Shown: piece after piece, positions 34,101 through 46,700 of the stretch | Layout: every line of letters starts with the position of its first letter | Numbering within the stretch: position 1 is the first letter of the stretch | Assembly (NCBI GenBank): GCA_033782935.1 | Contig: JAWQEG010000167.1 | Location: forward strand, 1,203,001-1,267,000 | Reading direction: 5' to 3' | Length of the DNA: 64,000 nucleotides | From: Petrolisthes cinctipes | Taxonomy: Eukaryota; Arthropoda; Malacostraca; Decapoda; Porcellanidae | The notes under the pieces: model-generated | The model's input: the letters and a program-made list of their open reading frames with translations, nothing else | What the model was told of the DNA's origin: nothing | Databases searched by the model: none | Position numbers and translations under genes: made by a program

Positions 34101-35683
34101 TGAGCCTGAATTTGAGATATAAACGGGTTCAGAAGATGCATGCACATATCGACTTTGGACACCTAAAATATCGATTTATAGCATGTTTTAAGCCTGTATT
34201 TTAAAAACATTCTATCACTGAGTAGGCATGTGCAGATTGCTTAAGGGACCCAAAAATATCGAATTTTTGGAGTTTTGAGACTGAATTTGAGATATAAACG
34301 GGTACAGAAGATGCATGCACATATTGACTTTTTGCACTTAAAATATCGATTTTTAACATGTTATGGGTCTGTTTCTTGAAAACATTCGAGCAAGGAGTAG
34401 GCATGTACAGATCGCTTCTGGGACCCAAAAAAATCGAATTTTCTGGTGTTTTGAACCTGAATTAGGGATATACACGTGTACAAAAGATTCATACACATTT
34501 TGACTTTGGGCACATAAAATATCGATTTTCAACATGTTTTGGGCCTGTATTTTGAAAACACTCTAACACGGAGTGTGCACGTACAGATCGCTTCTGGGAC
34601 CCAAAAAAAATCGAATTTTCGGGTGTTTTGAGCCTGAATTTGAGATATAAACGGGTACAGATGATGCATGCACATATTGACTTTGGGCACCTAAAATATC
34701 GACTTTAGCATGTTTTGGGCCTGTATTATAAAAATACTCTAACACGGAGTAGACATGTACAGATCGCTTTTGGGATCCAAAAATATCGAATTTTCGGGTG
34801 TTTTGAGCCTGAATTTGAGATATAAACGGGTACAGAAGATGCATGCACATATCGACTTTGGACACCTAAAATATCGATTTTTAGCATGTTTTGAGCCTAT
34901 ATTTTTAAAACATTCTAGCACTGAGTATGCATGTACAGATCGCTTAAGGGACCCAAAAATATGGAATTTTCGGGTGTTTTGAGCCTGAATTTGAGATATA
35001 AACGGGTACAGAAGATGCATGCACATATCGACTTTTTGCACCTAAAATATCGATTTTCAGCATGTTTTGGGTCTGTATCTTGAAAAAACTCTAGCAAGGA
35101 GTAGGCATGTACAAATCGCTTCTGGGACCCAAAAATATCGAATTTTCGGGTGTTTTGAACCTGAATTTGGGATATAGACGGATACAGAAGATGCATGCAC
35201 ATATCGACTTTTTGCACCTAAAATATCGATTTCGAGCATGTTTTGGGTCTGTATCTTGAAAACATTCTAGCAAGAAGTAGGCATGTACAGATTGCTTCTG
35301 GGACCCAAAAATATCGAATTTTCGAGTGTTTTGAACCTGAACTTGGGATATAGACGGGTACAGTAGATGCATACACATATTGACTTTAGGCAGCAAAAAT
35401 ATAGATTTTCTGCATGTTTTAGGCCTGTATTTTGAAAATACTCTAACACGGAGTATGCATGTACACATTGCTTTTGGGACCCAAAAATATCGAATATTCG
35501 GGTGTTTTGAGTTTGAATTTGAGATATAAACGGGTACAGAAGATGGATGCACATATCGACTTTGGGCACCCAAAATATCGATTTTGAGGATGTTTTGGGC
35601 CTGTATCTTTAAAATACTCTAACAATGAGTAGACACGTACAGATCGCTTCTGGGACCCAAATAAATCGAATTTTCGGGTATTC
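34101..35683. repeat. 9-unit HOR, copy 3 (1583 bp)
   Basis: Third copy. Private changes include ACATTCGAGC at about 34382 and AACAATGAGTAG at about 35622. At its right end GGTATTCTGAACC and GATATGAACGGG replace the closing joint, so the array exits into a G-like unit as at 27.77 kb and 41.30 kb. Confidence 0.9.
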
Positions 35684-37109
35684 TGAACCTGAATTTGAGA
35701 TATGAACGGGTACAGAAGATGCATGCACATATCGACTTTGGGCACCTAAAATATCGATTTTAAGCATGTTTTGGGCCTGTATTTTGAAGATACTCTAACA
35801 CGGTGTAGAGATGTACAGATCGCTTCTGGGACACAAAAATATCGATTTTTTGGGTGTTTTGAGCCTGAATTTGAGATATAAACGGGTACAGAAGATGCAT
35901 GCACATAACGACTTTGGCACCAAAAATATCGATTTTTAGTATGTTTTGGGCGTATAATTTGAAAATATTCTAGCACTGAGTAGTCATGTACAGATCGCTT
36001 CTGGGACCCAAAAATAACGAATTTTCGGGGGTTTTGAGCCAGAATTTGGGATATAACCGGGTACAGAGGATGCATGCACATATCGACTTTTTGCACCTAA
36101 AATATCGATTTTGAGCATGTTTTGGGTCTGTATCTTGAAAACATTCTAGCAAGGAGTAGGCATGTACAGATCGCTTCTGGGAACCAAAAATATCGAATTT
36201 TCTGGTGTTTTGAACCGGAATTAGGGATATACACGGGTACAGAAGATGCATACACATATTGACTTTGGGCACATAAAATATCGATTTTTAGCATGTTTTG
36301 GGCCTTTATTTTACAAACACTCTAACACGGAGTCTGCAAGTACAGATCGCTTCTGGGAACAAAAATATTGAATTTTCGGGTGTTTTGAGCCTGAATTTGA
36401 GATATAAACGGATACAGAAGATGCATGCACATATCGACTTTGGGCACCTAAAATATCGATTTTTAATATGTTTTGGGCCTGTATTTTGAAAATACTCTAA
36501 CACGGAGTAGGCATGTACAGATCGCTTCTGGGACCCAAAAAAATCGAATTTTCGGTTGTTTTGAACCTGAATTAGGGATATACACGTATACAGAAGATGT
36601 ATACACATTTTGACTTTGGGCACCTAAAATATTGATTTTGAGCATGTTTTGGGCCTGTATTTTGAAAATACTATAGCACGGTGTAGACATGTACAGATCG
36701 CTTCTGGGATCCAAAAATATCGAATTTTTGGGGTTTTGAGCCAGAATTTGGGATATAACCGGGTACAGAGGATGCATGCACATATCGACTTTTTGCACCT
36801 AAAATATCGATTTTGAGCATGTTTTGGGTCTGTATCTTGAAAAAATTCTAGCAAGGAGTAGGCATGTACAGATCGCTTCTGGGACCCAAAAATACCGAAT
36901 TTTCTGGTGTTTTGAACCTTAATTTGGGATATAGACGGGAACAGAAGATGCATACACATATTGACTTTGGGCACCTAAAATATAGATTTTCAGCATGTTT
37001 TGGACCTGTATTTTGAAAATACATTAACACGGAGTAGGCATGTACAGATCGCTTTTGGGACCCAAAAATATTGAATTTTCGGGTGTTTTGAGCCTGAATT
37101 TGAGATATA
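35684..37109. repeat. Junction region between two 9-unit HOR arrays
   Basis: Follows 27.8-28.2 kb (GGTGTAGAGATG marker), then jumps to a K-type unit as at 24.7 and 28.95 kb, then D2, E, H/B, C2 and D types. The part 36.17-36.69 kb matches 28.96-29.48 kb (offset 7209 bp). Confidence 0.75.
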
Positions 37110-38689
37110 AACGGATACAGAAGATGCATGCACATATCGACTTTGGGCACCTAAAATATCGATTTTGAGCATGTTTTGGGCCTGTATTTTGAAAACACTC
37201 TAACACGGAGTGTGCACGTACAGATCGCTTCTGGGACCCAAAAATATCGAATTTTCGGGTGTTTTGAGCCTGAATTTGAGATATAAACGGGTACAGAAGA
37301 TGCATGAACATATCGACTTTGGACACCTAAAATATCGATTTATAGCATGTTTTAAGCCTGTATTTTAAAAACATTCTATCACTCAGTAGGCATGTGCAGA
37401 TTGCTTAAGGGACCCAAAAATATCTAATTTTCTTAGTTTTGAGCTTGAATTTTAGATATAAACGGGTACAGAAGATGCATGCACATATCGACTTTGGCAC
37501 CCAAAATATCGATTTTTAGTATGTTTCCGGCGTATAATTTGAAAATATTCTAGCACTGAGTAGGCATGTACAGATCGCTTCTGGGACCCAAAAATATCGA
37601 TTTTTCGGGGGTTTTGAACCAGAATTTGGGATATAACCGGGTACAGATGATGCATGCACATATCGACTTTTTGCACCTAAAATATCGATTTTGAGCATGT
37701 TTTGGGTCTGTATCTTGAAAAAATTCTAGCAAGGAGTAGGCATGTACAGATCGCTTCTGGGACCCAAAAATACCGAATTTTCTGGTGTTTTGAACCTGAA
37801 TTTGGGATATAGACGGGTACAGAAGATGCATACACATATTGACTTTGGGAACCTAAAATATAGATTTTCAGCATGTTTTGGACCTGTATTTTGAAAATAC
37901 TCTAACACGGAGTAGGCATGTACAGATCGCTTGTGGGACACAAAAAAATCGATTTTTTGGGTGTTTTGAGCCTGAATTTGAGATATAAACGGGTTCAGAA
38001 GATGCATGCACATATCGACTTTGGACACCTAAAATATCGATTTATAGCATGTTTTAAGCCTGTATTTTAAAAACATTCTATCACTGAGTAGGCATGTGCA
38101 GATTGCTTAAGGGACCCAAAAATATCGAATTTTTGGAGTTTTGAGACTGAATTTGAGATATAAACGGGTACAGAAGATGCATGCACATATTGACTTTTTG
38201 CACTTAAAATATCGATTTTTAACATGTTATGGGTCTGTTTCTTGAAAACATTCTAGCAAGGAGTAGGCATGTACAGATCGCTTCTGGGACCCAAAAAAAT
38301 CGAATTTTCTGGTGTTTTGAACCTGAATTAGGGATATACACGTGTACAAAAGATTCATACACATTTTGACTTTGGGCACATAAAATATCGATTTTCAACA
38401 TGTTTTGGGCCTGTATTTTGAAAACACTCTAACACGGAGTGTGCACGTACAGATCGCTTCTGGGACCCAAAAAAATCGAATTTTCGGGTGTTTTGAGCCT
38501 GAATTTGAGATATAAACGGGTACAGATGATGCATGCACATATTGACTTTGGGCACCTAAAATATCGACTTTAGCATGTTTTGGGCCTGTATTATAAAAAT
38601 ACTCTAACACGGAGTAGACATGTAAAGATCGCTTTTGGGATCCAAAAATATCGAATTTTCGGGTGTTTTGAGCCTGAATTTGAGATATA
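37110..38689. repeat. 9-unit HOR of second type, copy 1 (1580 bp)
   Basis: Nine units that combine the 25.3-26.0 kb string with the I, E-like and GTGTGCACG units. Shared rare changes with copy 2 include ATGAACATATCG, ACATGTAAAGATCGC and CTTAGTTTTGAGCTTG. The period is four bases below 9 x 176. Confidence 0.88.
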
Positions 38690-40269
38690 AACGGATACAG
38701 AAGATGCATGCACATATCGACTTTGGGCACCTAAAATATCGATTTTGAGCATGTTTTGGGCCTGTATTTTGAAAACACTCTAACACGGAGTGTGCACGTA
38801 CAGATCGCTTCTGGGACCCAAAAATATCGAATTTTCGGGTGTTTTGAGCCTGAATTTGAGATATAAACGGGTACAGAAGATGCATGAACATATCGACTTT
38901 GGACACCTAAAATATCGATTTATAGCATGTTTTAAGCCTGTATTTTAAAAACATTCTAGCACTGAGTAGGCATGTGCAGATTGCTTAAGGGACCCAAAAA
39001 TATCTAATTTTCTTAGTTTTGAGCTTGAATTTTAGATATAAACGGGTACAGAAGATGCATGCACATATCGACTTTGGCACCCAAAATATCGATTTTTAGT
39101 ATGTTTCCGGCGTATAATTTGAAAATATTCTAGCACTGAGTAGGCATGTACAGATCGCTTCTGGGACCCAAAAATATCGATTTTTCGGGGGTTTTGAACC
39201 AGAATTTGGGATATAACCGGGTACAGATGATGCATGCACATATCGACTTTTTGCACCTAAAATATCGATTTTGAGCATGTTTTGGGTCTGTATCTTGAAA
39301 AAATTCTAGCAAGGAGTAGGCATGTACAGATCGCTTCTGGGACCCAAAAATACCGAATTTTCTGGTGTTTTGAACCTGAATTTGGGATATAGACGGGTAC
39401 AGAAGATGCATACACATATTGACTTTGGGAACCTAAAATATAGATTTTCAGCATGTTTTGGACCTGTATTTTGAAAATACTCTAACACCGAGTAGGCATG
39501 TACAGATCGCTTGTGGGACACAAAAAAATCGATTTTTTGGGTGTTTTGAGCCTGAATTTGAGATATAAACGGGTTCAGAAGATGCATGCACATATCGACT
39601 TTGGACACCTAAAATATCGATTTATAGCATGTTTTAAGCCTGTATTTTAAAAACATTCTATCACTGAGTAGGCATGTGCAGATTGCTTAAGGGACCCAAA
39701 AATATCGAATTTTTGGAGTTTTGAGACTGAATTTGAGATATAAACGGGTACAGAAGATGCATGCACATATTGACTTTTTGCACTTAAAATATCGATTTTT
39801 AACATGTTATGGGTCTGTTTCTTGAAAACATTCTAGCAAGGAGTAGGCATGTACAGATCGCTTCTGGGACCCAAAAAAATCGAATTTTCTGGTGTTTTGA
39901 ACCTGAATTAGGGATATACACGTGTACAAAAGATTCATACACATTTTGACTTTGGGCACATAAAATATCGATTTTCAACATGTTTTGGGCCTGTATTTTG
40001 AAAACACTCTAACACGGAGTGTGCACGTACAGATCGCTTCTGGGACCCAAAAAAATCGAATTTTCTTGTGTTTTGAGCCTGAATTTGAGATATAAACGGG
40101 TACAGATGATGCATGCACATATTGACTTTGGGCACCTAAAATATCGACTTTAGCATGTTTTGGGCCTGTATTATAAAAATACTCTAACACGGAGTAGACA
40201 TGTAAAGATCGCTTTTGGGATCCAAAAATATCGAATTTTCGGGTGTTTTGAGCCTGAATTTGAGATATA
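38690..40269. repeat. 9-unit HOR of second type, copy 2 (1580 bp)
   Basis: Second copy of 37110-38689. Few differences: AACACCGAGTAGG at about 39486, TTTTCTTGTG at about 40061. At its right end it leaves the HOR for the GGACACC-TTTTTAGC unit also seen at 27.1 and 31.7 kb. Confidence 0.88.
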
Positions 40270-41459
40270 AACGGGTACAGAAGATGCATGCACATATCGA
40301 CTTTGGACACCTAAAATATCGATTTTTAGCATGTTTTGAGCCTATATTTTGAAAACATTCTAGCACTGAGTATGCATGTACAGATCGCTTAAGGGACCCA
40401 AAAATATGGAATTTTCGGGTGTTTTGAGCCAGAATTTGAGATATAAACGGGTACAGAAGATGCATGCACATATCGACTTTGGGCACCTAAAATATCGATT
40501 TTGAGCATGTTTTGGGTCTGTATCTTGAAAAAATTCTAGCAAGGAGTAGGCATGTACAAATCGCTTCTGGGACCCAAAAATATCGAATTTTCGGGTGTTT
40601 TGAACCTGAATTTGGGATATAGACGGATACAGAAGATGCATGCACATATTGACTTTGGGCACCTAAAATATCGATTTTGAGCATGTTTTGGGCCTGTATT
40701 TTGAAAATACTCTAACACGGAGTAGGCATGTACAGATCGCTTCGGGGACCCAAAAATATCGAATTTTCGGGTGTTTTGAGCCTGAATTTGAGATATAAAC
40801 GGGTACAGAAGATGCATGCACATTTTGACTTTTTGCACCTAAAATATCGATTTCGAGCATGTTTTGGGTCTGTATCTTGAAAACATTCTAGCAAGAAGTA
40901 GGCATGTACAGATTGCTTCTGGGACCTAAAAATATCGAATTTTCGAGTGTTTTGAACCTGAACTTGGGATATAGACGGGTACAGTAGATGCATACACATA
41001 TTGACTTTAGGCAGCAAAAATATAGATTATCTGCATGTTTTAGGCCTGTATTTTGAAAATACTCTAACACGGAGTATGCATGTACACATTGCTTTTGGGA
41101 CCCAAAAATATCGAATATTCGGGTGTTTTGAGTTTGAATTTGAGATATAAACGGGTACAGAAGATGCATGCACATATCGACTTTGGGCACCCAAAATACC
41201 GATTTTGAGGATGTTTTGGGCCTGTATCTTTAAAATACTCTAACACTGAGTAGACACGTACAGATCGCTTCTGGGACCCAAATAAATCGAATTTTCGGGT
41301 ATTCTGAACCTGAATTTGAGATATGAACGGGTACAGAAGATGCATGCACATATCGACTTTGGGCACCTAAAATATCGATTTTGAGCATGTTTTGGGTCTG
41401 TATTTTGAAGATACTCTAACACGGTGTAGAGATGTACAGATTGCTTCTGGGACACAAAA
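40270..41459. repeat. Satellite units linking HOR domains
   Basis: About seven units, several shared with the 31.7-32.5 kb string (ATATGGAATTTTCGGG, CAGTAGATGC, GAGGATG) but with changes of their own such as AGATTATCTGC and AATACCGATTTTGAGG. No exact local copy was seen. Confidence 0.68.
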
Positions 41460-42333
41460 ATATCGATTTTTTGGGTGTTTTGAGCCTGAATTTGAGATAT
41501 AAACGGATACAGAAGATGCATGCACATAACGACTTTGGCACCAAAAATATCGATTTTTAGTATGTTTTGGGCGTATAATTTGAAAATATTCTAGCACTGA
41601 GTAGGCATGTACAGATCGCTTCTGGGACCCAAAAATAACGAATTTTCGGGGGTTTTGATCCAGAATTTGGGATATAACCGGGTACAGAGGATGCATGCAC
41701 ATATCGACTTTTTACACTTAAAATATCGATTTTGACATGTTTTGGGTCTGTATCTTGAAAACATTCTAGCAAGGAGTAGGCATGTACAGATCGCTTCTGG
41801 GAACCAAAAATATCGAATTTTCATGTGTTTTGAACCGGAATTAGGGATATACACGGGTACAGAAGATGCATACACATATTGACTTTGGGCACATAAAATA
41901 TAGATTTTTAGCATGTTTTGGGCCTTTATTTTACAAACACTCTAACACGGAGTATGCACGTACAGATCGCTTCTGTGAACAAAAATATTGAATTTTCGGG
42001 TTTTTTGAGCCTGAATTTGAGATATAAACGGATACAGAAGATGCATGCACATATCGACTTTGGGCACCTAAAATATCGATTTTTATTATGTTTTGGGCCT
42101 GTATTTTAAAAATACTCTAACACGGAGTAGACATGTACAGATCGTTTTTGGGACCCAAAAATATCGAATATTCGGATGTTTTGAGCCTGAATTTGAGATA
42201 TAGACGGATACAGAAGATGCATGCACATATCGACTTTGGGCACCTAAAATATCGATTTCGAGCATGTTTTGGGCCTGTATTTTGAAAATACTCTAACTCG
42301 GAGTAGGCATGTACAGATCGCTTCTGGGACACA
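41460..42333. repeat. Duplicated 5-unit segment, copy 1 (period 1405 bp)
   Basis: Matches 42865-43738 at 1405 bp. Shared rare changes: ACATAACGACTTTGGCACC, GGGGTTTTGATCCAG, TTTTCATGTGTTTTG, CTTCTGTGAACAAAAATATT and TAACTCGGAGTAGG. Confidence 0.85.
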
Positions 42334-42864
42334 AAAATATTGATTTTTTGGGTGTTTTGAGCCTGAATTTGAGATATAAACGGGTACAGAAGATGCATGC
42401 ACATATCGACTTTGGACACCTAATATCTCGATTTATAGCATGTTTTAAGCCTGTATTTTAAAAACATTCTAGCACTGAGTAGGCATGTGCAGATTGCTTA
42501 AGGGTCCCAAAAATATCGAATTTTGCGGAGTTTTGAGCCTGAATTTGAGATATAAACGGGTACAGAAGATGCATGCACATATCGACTTTTTACACTTAAA
42601 ATATCGATTTTAACATGTTTTGGGTCTGTATCTTGAAAACATTCTAGCAAGGAGTAGGCATGTACAGATCGCTTCTGGGAACCAAAAATATCGAATTTTC
42701 TGGTGTTTTGAACCGGAATTAGGGATATACACGGGTACAGAAGATGCATGCACATATCGACTTTTTGCACTTAAAATATCGATTTTGAGCATGTTTTGGG
42801 TTTTGTATCTTGAAAATACTCAAACACGGTGTAGACATGTACAGATCGCTTCTGGGATACAAAA
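42334..42864. repeat. Three-unit segment between the two copies
   Basis: Holds D/A, I and K units. The later part (about 42680-42950) recurs 1054 bp downstream at 43734-44000, so copy 2 lacks about two units relative to copy 1. Markers are CTAATATCTCG at about 42420 and GGGTTTTGTATC at about 42799 and 43853. Confidence 0.75.
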
Positions 42865-43738
42865 ATATCGATTTTTTGGGTGTTTTGAGCCTGAATTTGA
42901 GATATAAACGGATACAGAAGATGCATGCACATAACGACTTTGGCACCAAAAATATCGATTTTTAGTATGTTTTGGGCGTATAATTTGAAAATATTCTAGC
43001 ACTGAGTAGGCATGTACAGATCGCTTCTGGGACCCAAAAATAACGAATTTTCGGGGGTTTTGATCCAGAATTTGGGATATTACCGGGTACAGAGGATGCA
43101 TGCACATATCGACTTTTTACACTTAAAATATCGATTTTGACATGTTTTGGGTCTGTATCTTGAAAACATTCTAGCAAGGAGTAGGCATGTACAGATCGCT
43201 TCTGGGAACCAAAAATATCGAATTTTCATGTGTTTTGAACCGGAATTAGGGATATACACGGGTACAGAAGATGCATACACATATTGACTTTGGGCACATA
43301 AAATATAGATTTTTAGCATGTTTTGGGCCTTTATTTTACAAACACTCTAACACGGAGTATGCACGTACAGATCGCTTCTGTGAACAAAAATATTGAATTT
43401 TCGGGTGTTTTGAGCCTGAATTTGAGATATAAACGGATACAGAAGATGCATGCACATATCGACTTTGGGCACCTAAAATATCGATTTTTAGTATGTTTTG
43501 GGCCTGTATTTTAAAAATACTCTAACACGGAGTAGACATGTACAGATCGTTTTTGGGACCCAAAAATATCGAATATTCGGATGTTTTGAGCCTGAATTTG
43601 AGATATAGACGGATACAGAAGATGCATGCACATATCGACTTTGGGCACCTAAAATATCGATTTTGAGCATGTTTTGGGCCTGTATTTTGAAAATACTCTA
43701 ACTCGGAGTAGGCATGTACAGATCGCTTCTGGGAACCA
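42865..43738. repeat. Duplicated 5-unit segment, copy 2
   Basis: Second copy of 41460-42333. It differs in a few places, for example GATATTACCGGG at about 43076. At about 43735 the D/A unit is replaced by K-type sequence (GGGAACCAAAAATATCG), the joint of a two-unit loss. Confidence 0.85.
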
Positions 43739-46700
43739 AAAATATCGAATTTTCTGGTGTTTTGAACCGGAATTAGGGATATACACGGGTACAGAAGATG
43801 CATGCACATATCGAGTTTTTGCACTTAAAATATCGATTTTGAGCATGTTTTGGGTTTTGTATCTTGAAAATACTCAAACACGGTGTAGACATGTACAGAT
43901 CGCTTCTGGGATACAAAAATATCGATTTTTTGGGTGTTTTGAGCCTGAATTTGAGATATAAACGGGTACAGAAGATGCATGCACATATCGACTTTAGCAC
44001 CCAAAATATCGATTTTTAGTATGTTTTGGGCGTATAATTTGAAAATATTCTAGCACTGAGTAGGCATGTACAGATCGCTTCTGGGACCCAAATAAATCGA
44101 ATTTTCGGGTGTTCTGAGCCTGAATTTGAGATATGAACGGGTACAGAAGATGCATGCACATATCGACTTTCGGCACCTAAAATATCGATTTTGAGCATGT
44201 TTTGGGCCTGTATTTTGAAAAATACTGAAACACGGTGTAGACATGTACAGATCGCTTAAGGGACCCAAAAATATGGAATTTTCTGGTGTTTTGAGCCTGA
44301 ATTTGAGATATAAACGGGTACAGAAGATGCATGCACATATCGACTTTTTGCACCTAAAATATCGATTTTGAGCATGTTTTGGGCCTGTATTTAGAAAATA
44401 TTCTAACACGGAGTAGGCATGTACAGATCGCTTCTGGGACACAAAAATATCGATTTTTTGGGTGTTTTGAGCCTGAATTTGAGATATAAACGGGTACAGA
44501 AGATGCATGCACATATCGACTTTGGACAACTAAAATATCGATTTATAGCATGTTTAAAGCCTGTATTTTAAAAACATTCTAGCACTGAGTAGGCATGTGC
44601 AGATTGCTTAAGGGTCCTAAAAATATCAAATTTTCGGAGTTTTGAGCCTGAATTTGAGATATAAACGGGTACAGAAGATGCATGCACATATCGACTTTTT
44701 ACACTTAAAATATCGATTTTGACATGTTTTGGGTCTGTATCTTGAAAACATTCTAGCAAGGAGTAGGCATGTACAGATCGCTTCTGGGAACCAAAAATAT
44801 CGAATTTTTTGGTGTTTTGAACCGGAATTAGGGATATACACGGGTACAGAAGATGCATACACATATTGACTTTGGGCACATAAAATATCGATTTTTAGCA
44901 TGTTTTGGGCCTTTATTTTACAAACACTCTAACACGGAGTATGCACGTACAGATCGCTTCTGGGAACAAAAATATTTAATTTTCGGGTGTTTTGAGCCTG
45001 AATTTGAGATATAAACGGGTACATAAGATGCATGCACATATCGACTTTGGGTACCTAAAATATCGATTTTTAGTATGTTTTCGGCCTGTATTTTGAAAAT
45101 ACTCTAACACGGAGTAGGCATGTACAGATCGCTTCGGGGACCCAAAAATATCGAATTTTCGGGTGTTTTGAGTCTGAATTTGAGATATAAACGGATACAG
45201 AAGATGCATGCACATATCGACTTTTTGCACCTAAAATATCGATTTTGAGCATGTTTTGGGTCTGTATCTTGAAAACATTCTAGCAAGAAGTAGGCCTGTA
45301 CAGATTGCTTCTGGGACCCAAAAACATCGAATTTTCGAGTGTTTTGAACCTGAATTTGGGATATAGACGGGTACAGAAGATGCATACACATATTGACTTT
45401 AGGCAGCTAAAATATCGATTTTCAGCATGTCTTAGGCCTGTACTTTGAAAATACTCTAATACGGAGTATGCATGTACAGATGGCTTTTGGGACCGAGAAA
45501 TATCGAATATTCGGGTGTTTTGAGTCTTAATTTGAGATATAAATAGGTACAGAAGATGCATGCACATATCGACTTTGGGCACCCAGAATATCGATTTTGA
45601 GCATGTTTTGGGCCTGAATTTTTAAAATACTCTAACACGGAGTAGACACGTATAGATTGCTTCTGGGACCCAAAAATATCGAATTTTTGGGTGTTCTGAG
45701 CCTGAATTTGAGATATAAACGGGTTCAGAAGATGCATGCACATATCGTCTTTGGGCACCCAAAATATCGATTTTTAGCATGTTCTGAGCCTCAATTTTGA
45801 AAAAATTCTAGCACTGAGTAGGCATGTACAGATCGCTTCTGGGACCCAAAAATATTGAATTTTCAGGTGTTTTGAGTCTGAATTTGAGATATAACCGAGT
45901 ACAGAAAATGCATACACATATTGACTTTGTGCACCTAAAATATCAATTTTCAGCATGTTTTGGGCCTGTATTTTAAAAACACTCTAACACGGAGTATGTA
46001 TGTACAGATCGCTTCTGGGACACAAAATATCGAATTTTCGGAGTTTTGAGCCTGAATTTGAGATATAAACGGGTACAGAAGATGCATGCACATATCGAAT
46101 TTGGGCACCTAAAATATCGATTTTCAGCATGTTTTGGGGATATATTTTGAAAATATTCTAGCACTGAGAAGGCATGTACAGATCGCTTTTGGGACCCAAA
46201 AATATCGAATTTTTGGGTGTTTTGAGCCTGAATTTGGGATATAACCGGGTACAGAAGATGCATGCACATATCGACTTTTGCAGCCAAAATATCGATTTTT
46301 AGTATGTTTTGGGCCTATATTTTGAAAATATTCTAGCACTGAGAAGGCATGCACAGATCGCTTTTGGGACCCAAAAATATCGAATTTTTGGGTGTTTTGA
46401 GCCTGAATTTGGGATATAAACGGGTATAGAAGATCGATACACATATTGACTTTGGGCACCTAAAATATCGATTTTCAGCATGTTTTGGGCCTGTATTTTA
46501 AAAACACTCTAATACGGAGTATGCTTGTACAGATGGCTTTTGGGACCCAAAAATATCGAATATTCGGGTGTTTTGAGTCTGAATTTGAGATATAAACAGG
46601 TACAGAAGATGCATGCACATATCGACTTTTTGCACTTATAATATCGATTTTGAGCATGTTTTGGGTTTTGTATCTTGAAAATACTCAAACACGGTGTAGA

